Positions 1 through 7,104 of a stretch of DNA of 64,000 bases are shown here, piece after piece. The notes under the pieces are model-generated. The model had not been told where the DNA came from. It did no database searches and saw only the letters and a list, made by a program, of their open reading frames with translations. The first letter of the stretch is position 1. Every line of letters starts with the position of its first letter. The position numbers were made by a program, and so were the translations under genes. This DNA is from Candidatus Binatus sp. (GTDB lineage Bacteria > Desulfobacterota > Binatia > Binatales > Binataceae), in contig NZ_DATCTO010000094.1 in the NCBI RefSeq assembly GCF_036567905.1, forward strand, positions 18,805 to 82,804. Direction: 5' to 3'.

Positions 1-670
1 CGTTGCGGCTGCCCCACAGGCGCTCGAAAATATTGTTCGAGAAGCGCAGCACCAGCAGGTTCTGCACGGTCTCCTTGCCGAGGTAGTGATCGATCCGGAA
101 AATCTGCGACTCGTCGAGATGCCTCACCAGCACGCGATTGATTTCCAGTGCGCTCGCCAGGTCGTGGCCGATCGGTTTTTCGACGACCACCCTTGAGATG
201 TTCGGCGCATCCGGCCCATTGATCAGGCCGGCCTGGGCCAGCCGCTCTACCGACTCGCCGATCGCTTCGGGCGGGGTCGCCAGGTAGTAAACGCGATTGG
301 GCGGGATACCGCGGGCTTTTTCGATAGCTTCAAGTTTCGCTTTAAGTTTTACGAAGCCGTCGGGACGGTCGAGCCCGGATAGATAGTCGAGGCCGTCGGC
401 GAACGCCGCCCAGCAGGCCTCATCGACTTTCAGGCGCGAGAACCGGGCGGTCCAATCGTGCGCGCTATTGCGGAACTGGTCGAGCGACAATTCGCGCCGC
501 GCAAATCCCAGCACCGCGCTTCTCGCGGGCAGCATGCCCTGGCCGCACGCGGCGAGATTGTACAGCGACGGGATCAGCTTGCGCTTGGCCAGATCGCCCG
601 ACGCGCCGAATATCACCACCGTGCACGGCGGCGCCGGTTGGGCTCGTTGTATGCTCAGTAGATCGTCCAT
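1..670 (-). CDS. zwf: Glucose-6-phosphate 1-dehydrogenase, N-terminal part (runs off window)
   Basis: Oxidises glucose-6-phosphate to 6-phosphogluconolactone with NAD(P)+, the entry step of the oxidative pentose phosphate or Entner-Doudoroff route; cytoplasmic. I translated the minus strand by eye. Residues about 16-33 carry the dinucleotide-binding stretch FGASGDLAKRKLIPSLYNL. Near residue 170 is VVEKPIGHDL, and near residue 195 the family active-site stretch RIDHYLGKETVQN. The frame is open to the window edge, so about 223 of the usual 480-500 residues are present and the C-terminal half is missing. The ATG at 670 is preceded by AGGAAGG at good spacing; the ATG at 687 is out of frame. Nothing recognisable lies between this start and the gene at 850. 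Confidence 0.93.
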   Translation of the reverse strand, partial: MDDLLSIQRAQPAPPCTVVIFGASGDLAKRKLIPSLYNLAACGQGMLPARSAVLGFARRELSLDQFRNSAHDWTARFSRLKVDEACWAAFADGLDYLSGLDRPDGFVKLKAKLEAIEKARGIPPNRVYYLATPPEAIGESVERLAQAGLINGPDAPNISRVVVEKPIGHDLASALEINRVLVRHLDESQIFRIDHYLGKETVQNLLVLRFSNNIFERLWGSRN

Positions 671-849
671 GTCGCGGCCTTCCTCATGAGATTGCGCGGC
701 GCGCGGTCCCGCTGGTAACGCAAAGCGATCACTGATAAGTCTGACACGTTCCACGTCTTCATGAAAAAGCTGCGCGCCCGAAATTTCCGCATGACTTCCG
801 CCTGCGCAGCCCCCCGCAGGCATCGCTAATGAAGACGACGGCCACCTAA

Positions 850-1293
850 ATGCCGGCAGCGAAATCTTTATCAGAGGGCGCCTCGGAGCCGGCTGCGTTG
901 GGTCAATGGGTCCCGGTAGTTATGTGGGGCGCCTTGATCTTTATTCTCTCGACTTCGGCGTTTACCGCCGCCAACACCAGCCGGATCATCGACCCGATTC
1001 TGCGATGGTTGATTCCCGCAATCACCGCCGCGTCGGTTGACGTATGCCACGCGCTGATTCGCAAGGCCGCGCATTTTACCGAATATGGAGTGCTTTTTTG
1101 GCTGTTGGTCCGCGGTCCGATGGCGCGGCGGCCCTACCTGGCGTTGATGCTTTGTGTAGTGTACGCGCTGACCGACGAGGGCCATCAGGCGTTCGTGCCC
1201 GGTCGCACCCCGTCGCTATATGATGTCGCACTGGATTCGAGCGGCGCGCTCTTCAGCCATTTCCTGAGCACCGCAATCGCCGAAATCGCCTAG
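850..1293 (+). CDS. VanZ-like family membrane protein
   Basis: Small integral membrane protein of 147 residues. The VanZ-like signature is visible: IRKAAHFTEYGVLFWLL (about 70-87) followed by ALTDEGHQAFVPGRTPSLYD (about 107-126). These two segments carry the conserved His/Glu and Asp/Glu residues of the family. Three or four hydrophobic segments are apparent. VanZ itself lowers teicoplanin susceptibility, but most members, including short stand-alone ones like this, have no known function, so no resistance role should be assumed. The next gene is convergent, with its stop 8 bp away. Confidence 0.75.
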   Translation: MPAAKSLSEGASEPAALGQWVPVVMWGALIFILSTSAFTAANTSRIIDPILRWLIPAITAASVDVCHALIRKAAHFTEYGVLFWLLVRGPMARRPYLALMLCVVYALTDEGHQAFVPGRTPSLYDVALDSSGALFSHFLSTAIAEIA

Positions 1294-1301
1294 CGGACTC
1301 A

Positions 1302-1970
1302 TCACCCCTGCTGCTCGAGCACTGCGCTGATCCGATCTACCCGTCCGAAGAACGCGCGCAGATTTTTCATGTCGGCGGGAATTTTCAGATCGCCCGTGAA
1401 CGCCAGGTAGAACAACTGGCCATAGAGCGCGAAATCCGCCAGGCCGATCCTGCCGGTCAGAAACGCCGTGCCCGCCAATTGCTCCTCGAACGGCGCCAGA
1501 GCGGCGCGCGCGCGCTGCCAGTTGGCCGAATGCTCCGAGATGGTTCGATCGACGAAACCCGCGCCGTACTTGCGCTCGCGAATCAGACGCCATAGCGCGG
1601 CGCGATCCGCACCCTCCCCAACGTGAAGCGCGAGCTCGTCGCCGAGCGCGACCCGATACAGCGCGTCCTCGAGCTGGTTGTCGATATAATCGGCCAGCAC
1701 CAGATGCATCCCGCGCCATCCCGCGGGGAAAATCGTCGGCTCGGGATAAAGCTCCTCGAGTCGCAGCGCGATTCGCGCGGAATCGACGATCGTCTCGCCG
1801 CCCTCGAGCGTGACCGCCGGCACCATTATCTGCCCCGACGCGATCAGCAATTCCTTGCGCTCGAGGTAGTCAACCTCGACCACTTCGAACTCGACGCCCT
1901 TGAACGCCAGCAGCTTGCGCACCTTGGCGCAGAACGGGCTGCCGAGAAACTGGTACAGCTTCGCCGCCAT
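1302..1970 (-). CDS. Glutathione S-transferase family protein
   Basis: A 222-residue protein with a thioredoxin-fold N-terminal GST domain (about 1-80). It contains KLYQFLGSPFCAKVRKLLAF, where SPFCAKVR sits at the usual active-site position, and the cis-Pro stretch MVPAVTLEGG followed by ETIVDSARIA for glutathione binding. An alpha-helical C-terminal domain fills about 95-215. Expected role is glutathione conjugation or a related thiol reaction on a small molecule; the substrate cannot be read from sequence. ATG 1970 is preceded by AGGAG at 7 nt spacing. It lies upstream of the PPOX gene on the same strand, 63 bp away. Confidence 0.85.
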   Translation of the reverse strand: MAAKLYQFLGSPFCAKVRKLLAFKGVEFEVVEVDYLERKELLIASGQIMVPAVTLEGGETIVDSARIALRLEELYPEPTIFPAGWRGMHLVLADYIDNQLEDALYRVALGDELALHVGEGADRAALWRLIRERKYGAGFVDRTISEHSANWQRARAALAPFEEQLAGTAFLTGRIGLADFALYGQLFYLAFTGDLKIPADMKNLRAFFGRVDRISAVLEQQG

Positions 1971-1985
1971 TATTGTGCTCCTATC

Positions 1986-2000
1986 GGGGTGTTGAAAAAG
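1986..2000. repeat. Possible solitary end of the MITE-like element seen at 41.6 kb
   Basis: The intergenic string GGGTGTTGAAAAA (1987-1999) matches the left terminus of the element at 41626-41813. No partner inverted repeat is visible nearby, so this could be a decayed end or chance. Confidence 0.3.
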
Positions 2001-2033
2001 TGGGATCGATCGTGGTTTTCGATTTCAAGCTTT

Positions 2034-2531
2034 TCACTCTTCGGCACCCCTGCTAAAGCGCGCGCCCCACGCGTGCACGCTGACCGGTTCGACCTTCACG
2101 ATTGGATTTTTCTCCGGCGTCAGACTCATCGCGCGGTACTGCAGATACTTGTCGCGCAGATGACGTATCGCGAGCAGGTATTCTTCGGCGTCTTCGACCA
2201 CGCGCGCGTGTCCGCGAATCAGCACGTACGCGAGTTGCGACCAGTCTTCTTCATAGTGATCGATCACGATTGCGACGCGCGGATTTTCCGCGATATTGCG
2301 CATCCGCTTGAGCGCCAAACCGGTTTGACGCTTGGGTTTCTCGTCGATCGCGAAGTAGATGTGCTCGCCGTCGAACCAGTAGCAGAGCGGTACGTTGTGC
2401 GGAGCGCCGGCGCCGTCGGCGGTCGCCAGATGGGCGATGCGCGCGCCGGCGACAAACTCCCGCACGTGCGGATTGCCAAGCCGGACGGCCGGATCATTCG
2501 CTGCGGCGCGTTGCGCTTTCGTTGCCATCAT
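2034..2531 (-). CDS. PPOX-class, probable F420-dependent oxidoreductase
   Basis: A 165-residue split-barrel flavin/F420-binding protein of the pyridoxamine 5'-phosphate oxidase-like superfamily. Visible motifs are ARIAHLATADGAGAPHNVPL (about 28-47), the strand YFAIDEKPKRQTGLALKRMR with the basic cofactor-phosphate-binding residues, and NPRVAIVIDHYEEDW followed by LRGHARVVE. The pattern best fits the PPOX class assigned to F420; FMN cannot be excluded without a structure or assay. The start overlaps the stop of the HEAT-repeat gene by 4 nt (ATGA), with GGAG 7 nt upstream inside that gene, which suggests translational coupling. Confidence 0.8.
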   Translation of the reverse strand: MMATKAQRAAANDPAVRLGNPHVREFVAGARIAHLATADGAGAPHNVPLCYWFDGEHIYFAIDEKPKRQTGLALKRMRNIAENPRVAIVIDHYEEDWSQLAYVLIRGHARVVEDAEEYLLAIRHLRDKYLQYRAMSLTPEKNPIVKVEPVSVHAWGARFSRGAEE

Positions 2532-3293
2532 CGTTTCTCCAGCTTGGCTTTCTCCAGTCGGCCTTTTTCCAGACGATCGAGTGTGCGGCGCGCCGCTCGC
2601 GCGAGCGACTCGTCGGCGGGGTCGGCCGCCGCGGACCTAAGCGCCGCCGTGGCGTCGGCGGTGGCGCTTTGAACATTGCCGAGCGCCGAGGCTGCGGGCG
2701 CGGCGCACGCCCGCGTCCGGATCGGATTTGAGGCATTCGAGTATGATTCTCGCCGCCGCTTCGGGCGCGTCGCGGAGCCGCGACAGCACTGCCAGCGCCG
2801 CCAGCCGCACGTGAGCATCCGCGTCGTGCACGGCGCGCTCGGCGACGGCGAGCAGTTCAGGGCCGGTGAGATCGAGGTCGCGGATGCAGTAGAGCGCCAT
2901 CTTGCGCGCGTTGCGGCGGCTTAAGGGATCGGCAGCGAGTTTGAGGATGCGCGCGCTGATCGGCGCGGGATTTTCGCGCCCGAGGCGGACCATCAGGTCG
3001 GTCGCCGCCCACCTGATATCGCCGTCGTCGTCGGACATCGCCTCGCACAGCGCGTCCGCGCAGTCGATCGCAAACGCGCCCGCACCGATTTGGCCCAGCG
3101 CGTACGCAGCCGCCCATCGCACGCGGCGATCGGCGCTTGCGATCGACTCGCGAAGTTTTTCAGTGACGATTGGATTGCCTGACCCGGCAATCGCCACGAG
3201 TTCATCGATCGCGCGGCGTTGAACGGTTTTGCGCGCGTCGCCAAGTTCCCGCATCGATTTCTCGATGGCGGCGGTGCCGGTTTGTTTCAACAT
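2528..3293 (-). pseudogene. HEAT-repeat protein, reading frame broken by an apparent 1-nt insertion
   Basis: From ATG 3293 the frame encodes tandem alpha-helical HEAT repeats, e.g. SADRRVRWAAAYALGQIG, DDGDIRWAATDLMVRLG and DADAHVRLAALAVLSRL. In the fourth repeat the frame breaks: after DPDAGVRRA it degenerates to an Arg-rich tail. The neighbouring frame continues perfectly as AASALGNVQSATAD and ends at 2528 in a TGA that overlaps the next ATG. Removing one base from the GGG run at 2696-2698 (CCC in the coding strand) restores one protein of about 255 residues. Either a real frameshift or a homopolymer sequencing error. HEAT repeats act as protein-binding scaffolds; the partner is unknown. The ATG lies just beside palindromic repeat copy A. 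Confidence 0.75.
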
Positions 3294-3294
3294 T

Positions 3295-3405
3295 GGGTGC
3301 AGGGGTCACCCCTGGCCGTGGCGACGGCAGCGCAATATTAGGCCGTTGGCGGGGGCAGCGCGACAGCGGAGCGCGGCCTTAGCGGTGGGTGCAGGGGTCA
3401 CCCCT
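3295..3405. repeat. Dispersed palindromic repeat, copy A
   Basis: About 111 bp bounded on both sides by GGGTGCAGGGGTCACCCCT (3295 and 3387). The inner block beginning GGCCGTGGCGACGGCAGCGCA is nearly identical to copy B at 17085-17194. Each arm is itself a palindrome (AGGGGTCACCCCT). It fills the gap between the stop of the lipoate-ligase-like gene (3408) and the start of the HEAT gene (3293). The inner hairpin is more decayed than in copy B. Confidence 0.85.
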
Positions 3406-3407
3406 AC

Positions 3408-4478
3408 TCAATTCACGCCCGCGATCAGGCGCACGAGATTGGACAGTTCGCCCGCGCCGAGAAAGAAATTGTCGGTTTCGTTGTCGCCAAACGTCTTGGC
3501 GACCGCATGTGAGACCGATGCCAGGTCGAGCGGATGGCCGCGAAGTTCGCTTTCGAGTTGGGCGATAGCCGGCGAATTGGCGATGAAATCGCCACTGAGC
3601 CGCACGGCCTCGATGGTACGGTCGGCTTTGAGCGCGACCGCAGCCTCGATGGCGCCGAGTTGCGATGCAATTCGATTTCGGAGCGTCGGCGATGCTCCCG
3701 CGACGGGCCGGTGCATCGAGTTCGAGTTGGCGAGCGCATCCCCGCGGTGCTGCGCCTGGGCGGATTCGATCGCGGTCAACTCGCGGCGTCGAGTCTGCCC
3801 GAGCGAACTGCGGTAGCCCGACGCGATCGCGCCGGCAAGCTCGTCGAAAGAGACGTCGCGAGCAAGCTCGCGCACCACCTTGGTGGCGGACGCGGCGTCA
3901 TACATGCGGCATGAAAGCGCGCCGTCGGGATCGATGCGTTCCAAATCGTGCACCAATTCTTCCATCCCGCGGTTGTGCGCGATCGCCGCCTCGAAAAGCA
4001 TCGCGCCCGCGGCGTCAGTCTCGAAAGTGCACATGGCAATCTCGCGCTGCTTGAAGGTTATCGCGTCGCGGCCGGGGTAGAAACAGTCGATTCCGAGCGC
4101 CCGCAGGCCGGTCAGGATGCCGCGCGCGTAGCGATTCATGATCTGCTCGGGCTTCAGTTTTTTAACTGGCGCGGCGTCTTCCATCAGCAGCGCGGTGCGC
4201 GTCGGAGCAATCAGCGCAAGGCCGAGCCATCCTTGGCCCGCGCCGGCGACGCGGCCGCCGGTCAGACGCCGTATCACGCTGATTCCGTTTTCGCTGTGTG
4301 CGGGCGCGGCGCCAAATAAATGATAACGGCCGATCGAGATGCAGCGGCCCGGCGACGCGTAGATCAGCAGGACCGGCGCTGTCTGGCGCGCGGCGATGGC
4401 GTCGAGAAAATGAAGCTCGAGGCCGATGAGATCATCGGGAGCCAGCGCGGGCGCGAGGATTAGGTCGAGCTCGGGCAC
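3408..4478 (-). CDS. Lipoate-protein ligase A-like (BPL/LPL superfamily) protein
   Basis: A 356-residue protein with an N-terminal biotin/lipoate ligase-like fold (about 1-230): LLIYASPGRCISIGRYH, then IRRLTGGRVAGAGQGWLGLA, the position of the RRxSGGGAV lipoyl-AMP loop. The C-terminal region (about 270-356) resembles the LplA accessory domain. The family attaches lipoate to E2 and GcvH proteins. Key positions deviate: the expected Arg-Lys in the RK(V/I)(S/A)G motif reads REIAM, so the usual catalytic lysine is not where expected, and HD of the GGGAVYHD loop is absent. It may therefore be a transferase, sensor or inactive paralogue. It is divergent from the ThDP enzyme at 4680. Confidence 0.6.
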   Translation of the reverse strand: MPELDLILAPALAPDDLIGLELHFLDAIAARQTAPVLLIYASPGRCISIGRYHLFGAAPAHSENGISVIRRLTGGRVAGAGQGWLGLALIAPTRTALLMEDAAPVKKLKPEQIMNRYARGILTGLRALGIDCFYPGRDAITFKQREIAMCTFETDAAGAMLFEAAIAHNRGMEELVHDLERIDPDGALSCRMYDAASATKVVRELARDVSFDELAGAIASGYRSSLGQTRRRELTAIESAQAQHRGDALANSNSMHRPVAGASPTLRNRIASQLGAIEAAVALKADRTIEAVRLSGDFIANSPAIAQLESELRGHPLDLASVSHAVAKTFGDNETDNFFLGAGELSNLVRLIAGVN

Positions 4479-4548
4479 GAGTAGATCGTATCCGCAGTGA
4501 TTGTGCCGGGGAAGGCTGGCTATCGATTCGAACGCTGAGGCGCGCGGC

Positions 4549-4576
4549 TTGCCTCGAATTTAGCTGCGAGTATAGT
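4549..4576 (+). promoter_or_regulatory. Candidate sigma70-type promoter for the ThDP enzyme gene
   Basis: TTGCCT (4549-4554), 16-bp spacer, TATAGT (4571-4576). Predicted transcript start is near 4583, giving a leader of about 97 nt before ATG 4680. Confidence 0.5.
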
Positions 4577-4679
4577 GTCCGCATCGATAGAATAAGGTTG
4601 CCGCCCCGGGAATTTTTTCTCGTTTCGATCGCTTCATTGCTTCAATACCGGCCAAGCGGCGGCCCCACTGGAGAATCTT

Positions 4680-6386
4680 ATGAGTGAAATTACTGGAGCA
4701 GAGCTGCTTCTGCGATGTCTCGTCAACGAGGGTGTCAAATTCGTGTTCGGACTCCCCTGTCCGGAGGTCGATCCGCTGCTCGCCAAGTTGGAGCAGTACC
4801 AAGTGCGATTCGTCCCCGTTCGCCACGAGGCTGCCGCCGTCCACATGGCCGAAGGGCTATACAAGACGACCGGCCAGGTGGCCGCGGTGCTTGGCAACCC
4901 CGGTCCCGGGTCCGCCAATCTGATCCCCGGCGTGATCACGGCGCGGCACGAGGGCGTCCCCGTCGTCGTTATCACCGCGCAGCATCGGCTGGGGATCGTT
5001 TATCCGTCGTCACCGGCGACCTTCCAGGGTCAGGATCAGCTCGAAGTCTTCAAGCCCGTGGTCAAATGGAGCGGTCCGATTCTGTCGTGGGAGCGCATCC
5101 CCGAAGTGATGCGGATTGCCTTTCGCGAAATGTGGATCGGGAGGCCGGGGCCGGTTCATATCGAGATACCGGCGCCCGTCATGTACGCGATGGGTGACGA
5201 CGCAAAGGTCCGAATGCTGACGCCGGATCAGTACCGGGCAGCCGGTCCGCGAGCCTCGCAATCGCAGCTCGAGGAGGCGGCTCGGATGCTCGCCGGCGCC
5301 AAACGGCCGATTGTGATCTCGGGCGCCGGAGTAGATCGCGCCGAAGCGAACGAAGCGATGCTGGCGGTGGTCGAGCTGCTCAAGTGTCCAGTCATCGGTA
5401 CGATAGCCGGGCGGTCATCGGTGCCGGTCGATCATCCGAACTTCCTCAACGGCTACGGCCCTGGCGCGGACCTGGCGCGCAGCGAGTCGGACGTCATCCT
5501 GGTCGTGGGCTCGCGGATGGGCAACCTTGACATTCCTTACGACAAGTACTGGGGCGATCCCGCCAATAAGAAGCTCATCCAGGTAGATATCGATCAGCGC
5601 AACATGGGCGTCACGCGGCCGCTTGCGCTCGGGATCGTTTCCGACGCGAAAAGCGCGCTCGAGGGCTTGTTGCGTATGCTCAAGACGGAGCACGCCCGGC
5701 CCAAGGGCGGGGAGGACACGCAGCGCTATCGAGAGATTTCGCGCAAATGGTTCGAGGAGCGCTTCGCACCGGTCGCGGCCTGGCGCGGACCCGGGATTCA
5801 TCCGGCGCTCGCGATGCAGGCAATCGGCAAGGTCTTCGGCTCCGACAGCATCTACGTCGCCGACGGCGGCAACACTTCGTTGTGGGCAGCCTGGTTCTTG
5901 CCATCGACCAAGCCGCGGTCGTACCTGAACATTCTTGAACTGGGCATGCTTGGCACGGGAATCCCTTCTGCCATTGGAGCGAAGCTTGGCAACCCGGCGC
6001 GCGAGGTGGTGTGCGTCAGCGGGGACGGAGCGGCGGGGTTCAACTTCATGGAGATGCAATCGGCTGCGCGCGAAGGCCTGAAGGTCAGGACCGTGGTGTT
6101 CGCCGAAGGTTCCTGGACGATGGAGGAGCCGAATGAACGGATGCTCTTCGGACGCACGTTCGGCACCGAGATGGGGACGGTGCGATGGGACCGGGTCGCC
6201 GAGGGCCTGGGCTGCCAGCCGTTTTACGCCGAGCGCATGGAAGACCTCGAAGCGGCGCTCAACGGCGCGAAGGCATCGAACGGACCGGCTGTCGTTTGCC
6301 TGAAAACCAATCGCGATGCCAACCTGGCGATCCCGATGGAGCTCGGCATTCGCTTCGCCGAGGTGTACCAGGGTCCAATGGGATGA
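4680..6386 (+). CDS. Thiamine-diphosphate-dependent enzyme, acetolactate synthase-like
   Basis: A 568-residue protein with the three domains of the POX/AHAS family. The N-terminal Pyr domain (about 1-170) carries the cofactor-activating Glu in RHEAAAVHMAEG. The central Rossmann-like domain is about 190-325. The C-terminal PP domain has the ThDP/Mg motif starting GDGAAGFNFMEMQSAAREG (about 442-460). Such enzymes join or cleave 2-oxo acids (acetolactate synthase, glyoxylate carboligase, benzoylformate or oxalyl-CoA decarboxylase); the exact substrate is not readable, and no small regulatory subunit lies nearby, which argues against biosynthetic AHAS. GGAGA precedes ATG 4680. The YHS-domain gene follows at once. 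Confidence 0.85.
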   Translation: MSEITGAELLLRCLVNEGVKFVFGLPCPEVDPLLAKLEQYQVRFVPVRHEAAAVHMAEGLYKTTGQVAAVLGNPGPGSANLIPGVITARHEGVPVVVITAQHRLGIVYPSSPATFQGQDQLEVFKPVVKWSGPILSWERIPEVMRIAFREMWIGRPGPVHIEIPAPVMYAMGDDAKVRMLTPDQYRAAGPRASQSQLEEAARMLAGAKRPIVISGAGVDRAEANEAMLAVVELLKCPVIGTIAGRSSVPVDHPNFLNGYGPGADLARSESDVILVVGSRMGNLDIPYDKYWGDPANKKLIQVDIDQRNMGVTRPLALGIVSDAKSALEGLLRMLKTEHARPKGGEDTQRYREISRKWFEERFAPVAAWRGPGIHPALAMQAIGKVFGSDSIYVADGGNTSLWAAWFLPSTKPRSYLNILELGMLGTGIPSAIGAKLGNPAREVVCVSGDGAAGFNFMEMQSAAREGLKVRTVVFAEGSWTMEEPNERMLFGRTFGTEMGTVRWDRVAEGLGCQPFYAERMEDLEAALNGAKASNGPAVVCLKTNRDANLAIPMELGIRFAEVYQGPMG

Positions 6387-6394
6387 GGTGGCCG

Positions 6395-6703
6395 ATGAAA
6401 CTTTCAAATTTTCCGATCATGCTCGCGATCCTGTTCGCGCTTTCGATTCTCTCGATCGCGCCGCTCTCCACGCCGGCGTGGTGCGCCGGTTCACCCGCGA
6501 TAGCCAGGGTGCTTGCTTCGCCGCCCGCGCCGGATGTCGGCACGAGCACCAAGTGCACCTACTGCGGCATGAAGCTTTATGTGAAGAAAGACACGCCCGC
6601 CGTCGAGTATGCGGGCAAGCATTACTACTTCTGCGACACGACGGAGCGCGACGCGTTCATCGCGAATCCCGAGAAGTATCTGCATAAGGCCGCAAACAAA
6701 TGA
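6395..6703 (+). CDS. Exported YHS-domain protein
   Basis: A protein of 102 residues with a signal peptide (MKLSNFPIMLAILFALSIL..., cleavage likely near AWCAG) and one YHS domain. CTYCGMKLYVKKD is followed by YFCDTTERDAFIANPEKYL, with Cys residues spaced as in metal-binding YHS/TRASH modules. It probably binds copper or another soft metal in the periplasm. An in-frame ATG at 6383 would overlap the upstream stop (ATGA), but ATG 6395 gives a cleaner signal peptide and has GAGG about 6 nt upstream. Co-transcription with the ThDP enzyme is likely; a functional link is not obvious. Confidence 0.75.
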   Translation: MKLSNFPIMLAILFALSILSIAPLSTPAWCAGSPAIARVLASPPAPDVGTSTKCTYCGMKLYVKKDTPAVEYAGKHYYFCDTTERDAFIANPEKYLHKAANK

Positions 6704-7104
6704 CCGCCGCTCTTCCGTCAGCGCCCGGATGGCCGCTCAATTAGGGCGAATCCGCGACAAGAATCTGTTCTGAAGGGGAACTCCCTGCGCAACTAGCGCC
6801 GGACACCGCCGAGCTGCTTTCGCCCAGAATGAAACGGGCGGCCGCTCGCTACTGGGACGGGTCTACGCGCTTAATAAATCAACATAGCATATCTTGACAT
6901 AGCCCTCGATCTTCTGCCATGTTCGCTTGGCCGAAGTTTTAAGCTTCTCAGGCTCGCCATGATTGTCGGCGACTCGCATCTGCGCGCTGACCACCTTGGT
7001 TGACCGAGATGCGGGTCTTCTATTTGTGAATTTTGAACATCGTGGGCAGACCTGGTGACAGGCAGAGAGCAAAGAAGCGCAGGTGGAGCTAAAAGGGCTA
7101 AAGA
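6704..7104. other. Intergenic region without a recognised gene
   Basis: About 400 bp. I see no convincing ORF, tRNA or terminator. A short AT-rich patch (about 6870-6900) contains TTGACA at 6894-6899, but no good -10 box lies at the right distance. It presumably holds the promoter of the TTG-started gene at 7105. Confidence 0.4.

Noticed and set aside
850..1293. Calling the VanZ-like gene an antibiotic-resistance gene
   Set aside because: No vanHAX or other resistance genes nearby; the family is mostly of unknown function.
1623..2672. Long open frame on the plus strand opposite the GST and PPOX genes
   Set aside because: It is antisense to two genes with clear motifs and has Arg/His-rich composition typical of shadow frames in high-GC DNA.
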